The translations under genes and the position numbers were made by a program. A DNA stretch of 64,000 nt from Burkholderia guangdongensis. Lineage in GTDB: Bacteria > Pseudomonadota > Gammaproteobacteria > Burkholderiales > Burkholderiaceae. A model generated the notes under the pieces. The model had not been told where the DNA came from. It worked only from the letters and a program-made list of their open reading frames with translations, and did no database searches. Location of the stretch: NCBI RefSeq assembly GCF_013403875.1, contig NZ_JACBNX010000006.1, forward strand, positions 124,001 through 188,000, written 5' to 3'. Shown here in pieces: positions 45,791 through 53,781 of this stretch. The stretch's first letter is position 1. Each line of letters begins with the position of its first letter.

Positions 45791-45918
45791 GGAGGCAAGG
45801 GGCAAGGCACGCATACGCCCGACAGCCCGACGAACTAAAGGTGCTGTCTTTTCAAGCGGTTCGGTCGAGATTTAACACTTCGCACAGATGGCGCAACTTC
45901 GCATATAACGCCTGGTCG

Positions 45919-46539
45919 CTAGCGAAGCACACGACTTAGCGACATGCTCCGCCCCCCACCGAATATTAGGGCCGAGAAACGAGAAACACGCACTTTTAGA
46001 GACGAATGCGTCGATCTCGGGTGCCAGCACATGGAGATCCACTCGTCAGCTTTACGGAACGCAAGCGTCGGGCTCTGGACAGACACAATTGCCGTAAATT
46101 TGTCTTTCTGCCCCGCCGACCATGCTGAGCGCGACTGGCGATAGCCACGGTCCGAGAATGCGACGCGCTTGATGTCCACCGCTTGCGCCAGCCGATTTTC
46201 TTCGTTACTTGAAGTGATGGATGTATAGCTCTTCCAAGTGTTGTCCGACTCGTCGAACATGAGCTGGGCTCGCCTGATCTCTTCTTCACCGCCTGGCTCG
46301 TCCGGCGCCAGCGCGACGTGACGGAGAACCAGATAACCGTGGGAAAACGAAGCGTCCGCCCGTGCAAATGCGATCGACGATGTGAGATGGCTCTCGTACA
46401 TTGCCTTTTGTGCGACCGTGCTCTGATAGGAGCCGAGCACGCCTATTGCCCCACGGCACAGCAATAACAGGCCGCGAAAACCAACCGCTATTGCACGCGT
46501 CCTGATCGTCAAGTGCGTCGCCTTACCCGATTCCGGCAA
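45919..46539 (-). pseudogene. Remnant of a methyl-accepting chemotaxis protein (sensor part)
   Basis: About the first 165 codons read as the start of an MCP. There is a membrane segment (VGFRGLLLLCRGAIGVLG) and a helical sensor region (MYESHLTSSIAFARADASFSHGYLVLRH...RRAQLMFDESDNTWKSYTS...RVAFSDRGYRQSRSAWSAGQKDKFTAIVS) of the Tar/4-helix-bundle kind. The frame then becomes unrelated sequence. The HAMP and signalling domains (normally 300 more residues) are missing. It marks the boundary between ordinary chromosome on the left and the atypical cluster on the right. Confidence 0.55.
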
Positions 46540-46560
46540 AGACTGACGGTTCGCAATCGG

Positions 46561-46584
46561 GGCATCGACATTAATGTCGATGCC
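46561..46584. repeat. 24-bp perfect palindrome
   Basis: ggcatcgacatt/aatgtcgatgcc has no spacer. It lies between the chemotaxis-receptor remnant and the decarboxylase-like gene. It could be an operator, a recombination site or part of a terminator. Confidence 0.55.
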
Positions 46585-46609
46585 TCTGCCCGCCGCACGA
46601 GCCGTATTG

Positions 46610-46637
46610 CGTCTGTCGACGGCCTCCGCGACAGACG
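46610..46637 (-). terminator. Hairpin at the end of the leftward catabolic genes
   Basis: Perfect 9-bp arms cgtctgtcg/cgacagacg with a 10-nt loop lie 8 bp after the stop of the decarboxylase-like gene. There is no T-run. Confidence 0.45.
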
Positions 46638-46644
46638 CTTCAGT

Positions 46645-47538
46645 TCAGGCAGCAGGCTCCACGGGGCGAATCACGTTGGCGCTGACTGCAACGCCCGGTC
46701 CCGAGAATTCGATCATCTCCGCACCCAGGTATTCGACGATCTCGAGATCCGCAAGGCCGTTTATCACGTGGAACGTGGTTGGCAACTGTTCGAACGTTGC
46801 GCGATTCCACCTCACCGAACCGCCCTTGCCTTTCCACTTGCGGAAATTCGCATCGCTGAATTTGATCGGCGACGTATCGCCTGCGGCGCCGGCCAACGGT
46901 TGCGAAGTCGTGGCATAGGCGATGTCGCACCCACCACTGCCCGACGGTCCAGTTCGCGGCATGTATTTGTAGAACAGCGTTGCACCACCTGGACCAGGCA
47001 GCTTTCTGTCGCCCGTGGTTTCGGCGAGACCGTGCAGGTCGATTTCGAAGAACCGAAAGCCGAACCACGAAGCTTCACCGCCTGCGTTACCCGCCGCGTG
47101 ATCGATACGCAGGTCCGGGATGTCCGCAAAAAGCTTCGGAAAGCCCAGTTCTTCGCGGCCAGTCATGATCGCATCCGGAACGCCTTCGAACAGGACCGGG
47201 CAAAACGCGCCTTCGATCCTCTCCGTCTTGCCCTGATAGACGACGGGCACCTCGACGTTGAGAATGCCGTAGCCGCGCCCTGCCAGCCAGTAGAGATTGT
47301 GAAAAAAGGCCAGCGAAACATAGACCTCCGGCTCGCCGCGCAACTCGAATCCGGGCGGCAGGATACGTTCGAGGCTTGAGCGCTCGGTGAGGTAGCTCAC
47401 GGTCATCCACTGGGCTTTCATCGTGCCCGCCTCTTCGGGCGTCCAGATCGTGCCGTCGGCCTTCTGGCGCGGACCCGGTGCGGGCCCGAACACTGCAGGC
47501 ATGCGATAGCGCATGCCGGGCTTGAATTCGACTGTCAT
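46645..47538 (-). CDS. Acetoacetate decarboxylase-superfamily protein
   Basis: A 297-residue protein with the ADC fold. PPGFELRGEPEVYVSLAFFHN and the active-site region GREELGFPKLFADI contain Lys135 at the position of the Schiff-base lysine. True acetoacetate decarboxylases have a second adjacent lysine that lowers its pKa; here that residue is Leu136. Many ADC-superfamily members without the second lysine catalyse other reactions on 2-oxo or 3-oxo acids (aldol, hydratase). It is the last gene of the leftward ring-cleavage set, 26 nt after the aldehyde dehydrogenase gene, so a step on a ring-fission fragment is inferred. Confidence 0.85.
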   Translation of the reverse strand: MTVEFKPGMRYRMPAVFGPAPGPRQKADGTIWTPEEAGTMKAQWMTVSYLTERSSLERILPPGFELRGEPEVYVSLAFFHNLYWLAGRGYGILNVEVPVVYQGKTERIEGAFCPVLFEGVPDAIMTGREELGFPKLFADIPDLRIDHAAGNAGGEASWFGFRFFEIDLHGLAETTGDRKLPGPGGATLFYKYMPRTGPSGSGGCDIAYATTSQPLAGAAGDTSPIKFSDANFRKWKGKGGSVRWNRATFEQLPTTFHVINGLADLEIVEYLGAEMIEFSGPGVAVSANVIRPVEPAA

Positions 47539-47564
47539 TTAGGTGCTCCTGTATTCAATCAGTT

Positions 47565-49019
47565 TCAGAACGGGTAGCGACGCGGCGTCGTCTGCAGGGT
47601 CAGCCAGCGCAGTTCGGTGAATTCGTGTATGCCAGCGCGACCGCCGAAGCGACCGAAACCGCTGGCCTTGACGCCGCCGAACGGCATCTGCGCTTCGTCA
47701 TGCACCGTCGGGCCATTGACGTGACAGATACCCGATTCGATGCGCTTCGCGACTTCCAGTGCGCGCGCCAGATCGCTGCCGAATACCGCCGCGGAAAGGC
47801 CGTACTCGTTGTCGTTGGCGCAGGCGATCGCTTCTTCGACGCCGTGCACGCGCACGATGGGCTTCACGGGGCCGAACGACTCCTCGCGGTAGATCATCAT
47901 GTCCGGCGTCACGTGATCCAGCAAGGTGGCCGGCATGAGCGTGCTCGTTGCCTTACCGCCGCAGAGCAGGCGCGCCCCCTTTTCGATGGCATCGTCGATC
48001 AATGCGTTACAGCGTGCGACCGTGCTCATATCGATCACCGACCCCAGCACGACCGGATCCTTGCCACGCGGATCGCCGAGCGGCAGCGCACGTGCCCGAG
48101 CCGCGAGGCGGATCGCAAAGTTATCCGCAATCCGCGCATCGACGATGATGCGCTCGGTGGACATGCAGATCTGCCCGGAATTAGCGAACGCACCGAAGAT
48201 CGCCCCATCAACGGCGGCATCGATATTGGCGTCGTCGAGCACGACGAGGGGTGCTTTGCCGCCGAGTTCCAGAACGACAGGCTTCAGGTGCTGCGCGCAA
48301 GTGGTGGCGATGATGCGGCCCACTCGCGTCGAGCCCGTGAAGTTCACGCGCCGCACGGCCGTGTGTGCGATCATCGCTTCGACCACCGCCGCCGCATCGA
48401 CCGGCGCGCTCACCACGAAGTTCACCACACCCGGCGGGAAGCCCGCTTCGTTCAGTGCTTCGACGATGAGCCCCTGCGTACGCGGACACAGTTCCGAGCC
48501 CTTGAACACCACCGTGTTGCCGCAGGCAAGCGGAACGGCGATCGAGCGCATGCCGAGGATCACCGGGGCGTTCCACGGGGCCATCCCGAGCACGACGCCG
48601 GCCGGCTGACGAACGGCGAGCGCGAGACTGCTGGGGATATCCGAGGGAATCACCTCGCCGCTGACCTGAGTGGTCAAGGCGGCGGCTTCGCGAAGCACCC
48701 CGGCAGCGAGGTTGACATTGAAGCCACCCCACGATGCGCTCGCGCCGGTTTCCGATGCCATGGCTTCGATGAACTGCCCTGCGCGGGCTTCGACAGCATC
48801 GGCGGCTTTGAGCAGCCGCGCGCGGCGTTCGCCGGGACCGACCTGCGACCACGAAACAAAGGCCCGCGCGGCGGCATCGACCGCGGCGCGAACGTCGTCG
48901 ATGGTCGCAGCGGCGGCGCGAGAGACGACTTCGCCACTAAGCGGGTTACGCCGCTCAAAAGTGGCGCCGGAAGACGACGGTACTGTCTTTCCGTCTATCA
49001 GAAGATTGACTTCGAACAT
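47565..49019 (-). CDS. Aromatic/semialdehyde aldehyde dehydrogenase (salicylaldehyde/vanillin dehydrogenase-like)
   Basis: A 484-residue NAD(P) aldehyde dehydrogenase. The catalytic Cys285 is in NSGQICMSTER and the general base Glu251 in LELGGKAP; Asn150 lies in APWNAP. The C-terminal wording (DEAQMPFGGVKASGFGRFGGRAGIHEFTELRWLT) is that of the NahF/Vdh group that oxidises aromatic aldehydes. It lies between FAH-family and ADC-family genes. It could oxidise an aldehyde released on ring cleavage or from a side chain. Confidence 0.9.
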   Translation of the reverse strand: MFEVNLLIDGKTVPSSSGATFERRNPLSGEVVSRAAAATIDDVRAAVDAAARAFVSWSQVGPGERRARLLKAADAVEARAGQFIEAMASETGASASWGGFNVNLAAGVLREAAALTTQVSGEVIPSDIPSSLALAVRQPAGVVLGMAPWNAPVILGMRSIAVPLACGNTVVFKGSELCPRTQGLIVEALNEAGFPPGVVNFVVSAPVDAAAVVEAMIAHTAVRRVNFTGSTRVGRIIATTCAQHLKPVVLELGGKAPLVVLDDANIDAAVDGAIFGAFANSGQICMSTERIIVDARIADNFAIRLAARARALPLGDPRGKDPVVLGSVIDMSTVARCNALIDDAIEKGARLLCGGKATSTLMPATLLDHVTPDMMIYREESFGPVKPIVRVHGVEEAIACANDNEYGLSAAVFGSDLARALEVAKRIESGICHVNGPTVHDEAQMPFGGVKASGFGRFGGRAGIHEFTELRWLTLQTTPRRYPF

Positions 49020-49115
49020 GATTGAATCCTTTGTACTGCGAATTTAAAATTAGCGAGGGCCGTCACAGATATGCGCAACACGTTGCGACGCGCTTCAGAG
49101 ACCCACCCGTCGTCT

Positions 49116-49979
49116 TCAGACGCGCTCTTCGGCGACCGTGTTCTCGATGTAGCCGAGCTGCTCGATTTCGACTCGCACGACGTCGCCCGGCTGCAGGAAC
49201 TTGCCGAGGGCGATGCCAACATTCGCGCACGTTCCGGTCGCGATCAGATCGCCCGGTTCGAGCGTCATCACTTGCGAAAGTTCATGGATCTGCTGCCAGA
49301 TGTTGTAGATCATGCCGCCGGTGCTCGCGCTCTGGCGCGGCTCGCCGTTGACCGACAGGCTCATCTGCAACGCGTGTGGATCGGCGATCTCGTCGACGGT
49401 CGTGATCCAGGGGCCAATCGGTCCATGGCTGTCGAAGGATTTTCCGAGCGTGAACGTCGGGCTCTTGAATTGCCAGTCGCGCGCGGTCACGTCGTTGGCG
49501 ACAAAATACCCGCCAACCACGCTGGGCGCCTCTTTGATCGACACGTAGCGGCAACGCTTGCCGATCGCGACGCCCAACTCCGCTTCGTAATCCATCTTCT
49601 CCGACACGCGAGGCTTGTAGATCGGATCGTACGGGCCCGTGATACAGGTGACCTGCTTGTTGAACCACAACTGATCCTTTGGCACAGCGACGCCGGCGCG
49701 CGCCGCCTCTTCGGCGTGGTCGTGATAGTTCATCCCGATCGCGAGGTACTTTTGCGGATCAGGAATGGGGGCCTCTAGACGGACCTCTGCAAGCGGTACC
49801 CCTCCCGTCGCGCCAACCAGCTTTCCCGCCAATCGTTCGATGAGAGCCGGCCCTGCAGCCAGCACCTCGCGGATCGTCGTGGGCGCAATCGGATCGAGCA
49901 TCGCCAGCGGCACGACGCGTTCATTCGCGATCGCGCCGATGGTCGTGGCGCCTCGGTAGGTATAGCGTGCAAGTTTCAT
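49116..49979 (-). CDS. Fumarylacetoacetate hydrolase-family protein
   Basis: A 287-residue protein with the C-terminal FAH fold: the metal site is in MDYEAELGVAIGKRCRYVS (the E-x-E pair) plus the downstream Asp in ANDVTARDWQ, with KSFDSHGPIGPWITT and GDLIATGTCANVG also typical. FAH enzymes hydrolyse C-C bonds of acylpyruvates, or isomerise/decarboxylate ring-cleavage products such as 2-hydroxyhepta-2,4-dienedioate. It lies 35 nt downstream of the extradiol dioxygenase, so it most likely acts on that enzyme's product. Confidence 0.9.
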   Translation of the reverse strand: MKLARYTYRGATTIGAIANERVVPLAMLDPIAPTTIREVLAAGPALIERLAGKLVGATGGVPLAEVRLEAPIPDPQKYLAIGMNYHDHAEEAARAGVAVPKDQLWFNKQVTCITGPYDPIYKPRVSEKMDYEAELGVAIGKRCRYVSIKEAPSVVGGYFVANDVTARDWQFKSPTFTLGKSFDSHGPIGPWITTVDEIADPHALQMSLSVNGEPRQSASTGGMIYNIWQQIHELSQVMTLEPGDLIATGTCANVGIALGKFLQPGDVVRVEIEQLGYIENTVAEERV

Positions 49980-50014
49980 GCAAAGGTTTCCTTAAAAAAT
50001 ATCCGGGAAGGCGA

Positions 50015-50947
50015 TCAAAAGAAGAACTCGGGGGTCAGTGGGGGCGCCCACTGACTGAGCTCGTCGTTGGAGATTTCAGCGTGACCGACGGGGGTGCTGT
50101 CGTTCACGAGGTCGCCGTCGGTCCAGTGTTCGATCTTGTTGCCGAACGGGTCACGCCAGTAGTCGAAGATCTGGCTGCCCTGAACGTGGCGGCCCACGCC
50201 CCATGCGTGCGTGTAACCGCATGCTCGTAGGTGTTCACCGCCCTGGAACACGTCGTCGAGATCCAGCACCTCGAACGCCGCATGGTCGAAGCGCGCAGCG
50301 CTTTCCTGTGTGGCCACCAGCGCAATAGTGTGGTGATCGGTCCACTGATCGTCCAGGCCACAGTGCAAGAACGCGGCGATCGTGTTCTGCTCGGCGCCGG
50401 CCCAGTAGGTATCCGAAGTACGAAAGCCAAGAACGTCACGGTAAAACGCCAGCGTTTCCTGAAAGTTCGGGACAAGCACGGCGACGTGCCCGAGGCGGAC
50501 GACCGAGCTCGGTCCGCGCGCCACACGAACTGTTTTACCGAAACGCTCGCGTCGCACAGTCGGATTCATCGCAACCGGCTCGCGGCTCGGCAGCGGTTCA
50601 TGGCGCGCCTGGCCGTGTAGTACATCGACGACGAACCCAGCAGGGTCGGTCAAGCGCACACGCTTGCCACCACCCGGTTCAGAATTGTCCTCGACTCTCA
50701 CACCGAGATGCGCCGCGAGGCGCTCAAGATCTTCGTATTTCTGTACGAGCAGCCCGAAACCGATCGTTCTATTGGTGACTCCCAACTCGCTGATATGCGA
50801 GTGGTGCACTGCCCCGGCGGTACGCATGTACAGCGTGCTGCCGGTATGCGCAACCGTGTGCAGACCAAAATCGGTCAGAAACTGTCCTATGCGCTCAAGA
50901 TCCGTAACCTGGTAGCGCACAAACCCGATGTCCTCAACGGTGATCAC
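50015..50947 (-). CDS. Two-domain extradiol (type I) ring-cleavage dioxygenase
   Basis: A 310-residue protein with two vicinal-oxygen-chelate domains (about 5-115 and 150-290), like BphC. The Fe(II) ligands are visible in the second domain: His154 (RLGHVAVLV), His222 (FDHAAFEV) and Glu273 (NKIEHWTDGD), spaced as in BphC. A His at 205/206, His247 and Tyr263 are in place for the second-shell catalytic residues. It should split a catechol-type ring next to one hydroxyl. The GTG at 50947 is chosen for its agggga(g) site 6 nt upstream; a TTG at 50977 would add 10 residues. Confidence 0.9.
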   Translation of the reverse strand: MITVEDIGFVRYQVTDLERIGQFLTDFGLHTVAHTGSTLYMRTAGAVHHSHISELGVTNRTIGFGLLVQKYEDLERLAAHLGVRVEDNSEPGGGKRVRLTDPAGFVVDVLHGQARHEPLPSREPVAMNPTVRRERFGKTVRVARGPSSVVRLGHVAVLVPNFQETLAFYRDVLGFRTSDTYWAGAEQNTIAAFLHCGLDDQWTDHHTIALVATQESAARFDHAAFEVLDLDDVFQGGEHLRACGYTHAWGVGRHVQGSQIFDYWRDPFGNKIEHWTDGDLVNDSTPVGHAEISNDELSQWAPPLTPEFFF

Positions 50948-51365
50948 ATTTCTCCCCTGGTTTTCTGATGGGCGCAATATGAGCGTCCGCCCGGTTCGCT
51001 TCCGCCCAAAGCGGATATTGGATAGAGGCGAATGGATTTAAAAAAATGGCCGCTTAAGTCTTCCAAACGGTACCCGTCCGGGGCCGTGCCCGCAGGCGAA
51101 CCACGAAAGATTTCTACTACAAAGACCAAGGCGCCCCACACATCAACGATCACTTTCCTTTCAGTAGTACTTGCTTGCTGACTCGGGCCTCACATACGGC
51201 CAACTGGACGGGCGATGTCTGGCAGCATTCGGCAACGGGTTGTTTCTTCAGTAGCCCGACGCGGGGCCGGCAGCGCGCATCGTGGAACACGCGAGAGAAA
51301 GCTCGCCATGCAGGTCCGATTACATCCAACGCTTCCACAATCTGACCAGCACACATTTGTCGCTT
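50948..51365. other. Non-coding interval within the leftward cluster
   Basis: This 418-bp interval separates the dioxygenase gene from the SnoaL-like gene on the same strand. Short open frames on both strands do not resemble any protein. It may hold the promoter of the dioxygenase unit, although none was recognised, or debris from a rearrangement. GC content is lower than in the first 45 kb. Confidence 0.4.
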
Positions 51366-51803
51366 TCAGCCCTGAGAGTGCTTGGGAGGTGCGATCTTGT
51401 TGATACCGCTCCAATGTTCGGCAAGCTTTCCATCACGGACGCGATAGGCATCGAACACAAAAAAGGGATAAGTCCGCGTCGGATCGCCCGGCTCAGGCTG
51501 CGGGAACTCGCCCGCAATTACCACAATGTCGCCCTCTGCCACGAGAAGCGCCGGCGGCATCGTCAGGTCCGGCTTGACGGGCTGTGGTGGCAGACCGCGA
51601 AAGGTTTCGGTTACGAAGGCTTCCAAGCCAGCGCGGCCGCTGGGCAGATGGGAACCGTGCTGATGGTAATCCTCAGTGACAAAATCTTTCACTGCCGCAG
51701 GGTTGCGGGCATCGAACACATGTCTGTAAAAGTCAATCACAAGCTGGCGGTTGCGCGCTGCTTGGTCCACCGATTCGATCGGGTTAGCCATAGTCTCCAT
51801 CAT
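51366..51803 (-). CDS. NTF2/SnoaL-like protein 1
   Basis: A 145-residue protein of the NTF2-like cone fold, SnoaL/ester-cyclase group. The N-terminal helices (AARNRQLVIDFYRHVFDARNPAAVKDFVTEDYHQHGSHLPSG) lead to the sheet DIVVIAGEFPQP...YPFFVFDAYRVRDGKLAEHWSGINKI. Members can be cyclases, hydrolases, isomerases or small-molecule binders; the Asp-rich and His positions (YHQH) line the pocket. A second, similar protein is encoded at 57723 in the rightward operon. A start at 51791 (MANPIES) is an alternative. Confidence 0.82.
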   Translation of the reverse strand: MMETMANPIESVDQAARNRQLVIDFYRHVFDARNPAAVKDFVTEDYHQHGSHLPSGRAGLEAFVTETFRGLPPQPVKPDLTMPPALLVAEGDIVVIAGEFPQPEPGDPTRTYPFFVFDAYRVRDGKLAEHWSGINKIAPPKHSQG

Positions 51804-51956
51804 CCGTGTCAGATCATCACATAGCGTGCCGAGCGGCAGGGCATGGCGGCCCTGCTACTGCAGCACATCGGGATTCTGTATGGAGAGTGTGGCCGACCTA
51901 CTCGTGTATACGGAAGTCACAGCAGGTCGCGCCAAGTCACTTCTTGACAGCTAGGC

Positions 51957-53555
51957 CTAGGCAACGTTCAGGCGGGCGGCGAGCGCATCGAAGTCTCGAT
52001 GGGCGCGCAGAACATCGTAGGCAGGAGACGTAAGCAGCAATAATTCCTGGATATGCGTGCGCGACATCAGTGCGCGATCCAGCCATTGAAAGGCCTGCTC
52101 GATGTCGTCTAGTCCGGCGTGAATTAGCGTCATCGCGGCCGCGTTAGGGCCTGCCGTGGCTCCGCTTGCTTCCTGTAGAGTCTTGATAAGATCCCTTGCC
52201 TTGCCGTGCTGACCGGTCCGGGCGTAGGCGTAACCCACATGCCCCAAGGCTACCGGGTGCTCGTCCATCAGACGACAGGCTTCTTCCAATTGATCGATAG
52301 CGGTGTTGGGAAAACCCGCGTAAAGAAAACAATCGCCCAGCAGCAACTTCACCGCATCGAACTCTGGCGCCAACGCCGCAGACTTCTGCGCGAACATGAT
52401 CGCGCTGTCGTAATCACGCATATGTAAACAGATCGCGGCCAGCGAGGAAAGCGCGAAAGCAGAACGTGGAGCCAGTTCCACTCCGCGCGCAGCGGCATCG
52501 AATGCCTCCCGCAAACGTCCTGACTGAAGGTGTCCCAATCCCATGGCGGTATGCGGCAGGCCGTCCTCCGGGCTGGCCATGATCGCCTGGCTGAACATCA
52601 ATGCCGCCTCATCGGCACGGCCGCACGTTAGGCGCCCCACGCCAAGGGCAACCTGCTCACCAGCAGTCTTGTCCCTTATGGCACCGCGCAGATACTCCTT
52701 CAGCAGCACGTTGTCCCGCATGACGTAACGCGGCGCCAATTCATCCTCAATGATGATGGTCGCCGGCCTGGAACTGAGCCAAGACTGCACCGAAGCGGCG
52801 ACATCGGTGGCGACCTTCCGCTGAAATCCCATCATGTCTTCCACTTGCTGCTCGTGCCGTCCGGACCAGACCGTCACGTCCCGGGCTGGGTCGACAATGC
52901 GTAGATTGAGCCGATAGGTCTTCCCCTGCCGGAACAGGCTTCCTTCCATGACGTAGGACGCTTGCGACGCTCGAACCACCAGCGGCAGCTCCGTCGCCAT
53001 CTGGCCAAATCTCTGGCTGGAATTCCGCGACAGAACAGCCACGACCGGCAGACTGGAGATATAAAGGCTGATCTCGTCGTGAAACGCGGCGACCATGTCC
53101 GGATCGTCGATATTCAGGCCCGAAAACGGCAGAATCAACAGCCGCGGGCGGGACTCCTCGCGGATCGCTGATTGAATTGCGGGCGATCCGGCGCTCTTGA
53201 CTCGATAGTGGAACCTTGGTGTGAATCCCCCTTTCGGCAAGGAGATTTGCACCTGATCCATCACGCCCTCGGTCTGGTAATAGCGTTCCAATCGCGCCCT
53301 GAGCCGCCAGGCTTCGGTGCGCACGCTGGTCTCGACCTGGGGGTCGAACGCGCCGTCGCGACCGAACGCGTCCACGGCGATGGTGAATTGTTTCAGGCGC
53401 TCGCCACGGCCGGCTAGCGTTTCAGATACGAGATGCTGCAGCAGTTCGCGCAAGCGCTTCGCGCGCCGGAAGGTTTCACTTTCCAGCACTGCGTGAAGCG
53501 CTGCCGTGACGTGCTCCCCTTGCAGTTCGTGGGGGGCGATGGCACTTGGGACCAT
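51957..53555 (-). CDS. Regulator with N-terminal DNA-binding-like domain, TolB-like domain and TPR repeats
   Basis: A 532-residue cytosolic protein. Residues about 10-115 (SETFRRAKRLRELLQHLVSETL...FDPQVETSVRTEAWRLRARLERYYQ...VQISLPKGGFTPRF) form a winged-helix-like module often fused to TPRs in uncharacterised regulators. Residues about 135-260 (RLLILPFSGLNIDDPDMVAAFHDEISLYISSL) look like the TolB/FlgO-like domain of CadC-type or adenylate-cyclase-linked proteins. Residues about 300-520 are TPR repeats. It lies between the leftward and rightward catabolic genes, with 226 bp to the rightward operon. It is the likely local regulator. Confidence 0.78.
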   Translation of the reverse strand: MVPSAIAPHELQGEHVTAALHAVLESETFRRAKRLRELLQHLVSETLAGRGERLKQFTIAVDAFGRDGAFDPQVETSVRTEAWRLRARLERYYQTEGVMDQVQISLPKGGFTPRFHYRVKSAGSPAIQSAIREESRPRLLILPFSGLNIDDPDMVAAFHDEISLYISSLPVVAVLSRNSSQRFGQMATELPLVVRASQASYVMEGSLFRQGKTYRLNLRIVDPARDVTVWSGRHEQQVEDMMGFQRKVATDVAASVQSWLSSRPATIIIEDELAPRYVMRDNVLLKEYLRGAIRDKTAGEQVALGVGRLTCGRADEAALMFSQAIMASPEDGLPHTAMGLGHLQSGRLREAFDAAARGVELAPRSAFALSSLAAICLHMRDYDSAIMFAQKSAALAPEFDAVKLLLGDCFLYAGFPNTAIDQLEEACRLMDEHPVALGHVGYAYARTGQHGKARDLIKTLQEASGATAGPNAAAMTLIHAGLDDIEQAFQWLDRALMSRTHIQELLLLTSPAYDVLRAHRDFDALAARLNVA

Positions 53556-53594
53556 ACTCTACTCGGACATTACAGACTAACCCGTTGATTCTAT

Positions 53595-53606
53595 CCATAT
53601 ATATGG
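53595..53606. promoter_or_regulatory. 12-bp AT palindrome in the divergent control region
   Basis: ccatatatatgg is a perfect palindrome located 40-51 bp upstream of the TPR regulator start and 176 bp upstream of the monooxygenase operon. It is the only symmetric site seen in this 226-bp divergent gap. It may be an operator or a -10-like AT patch. Confidence 0.4.
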
Positions 53607-53781
53607 CGCTATGCCGATTAGGGTCATGCCGCATATAGGTCACAAGACGTCACACATTTCGCCCGAGGCAGCAGCCGAAATAATTCAAAAAGCGGTCGAC
53701 GGTACGTAACCCTCTGAGACTTGGTTGCCCTGTTGGACCGGCGGTACCGTTGCAGCGTGTTCAACCTACAACGAAAACGCC

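Noticed and set aside
47625..49025. 466-codon rightward frame opposite the aldehyde dehydrogenase.
   Set aside because: A shadow of a gene whose catalytic Cys and Glu are intact on the leftward strand.
51150..51356. Small leftward ORF in the gap between the dioxygenase and SnoaL-like genes.
   Set aside because: No recognisable domain, no good ribosome binding site, and overlapping alternative frames of similar quality.
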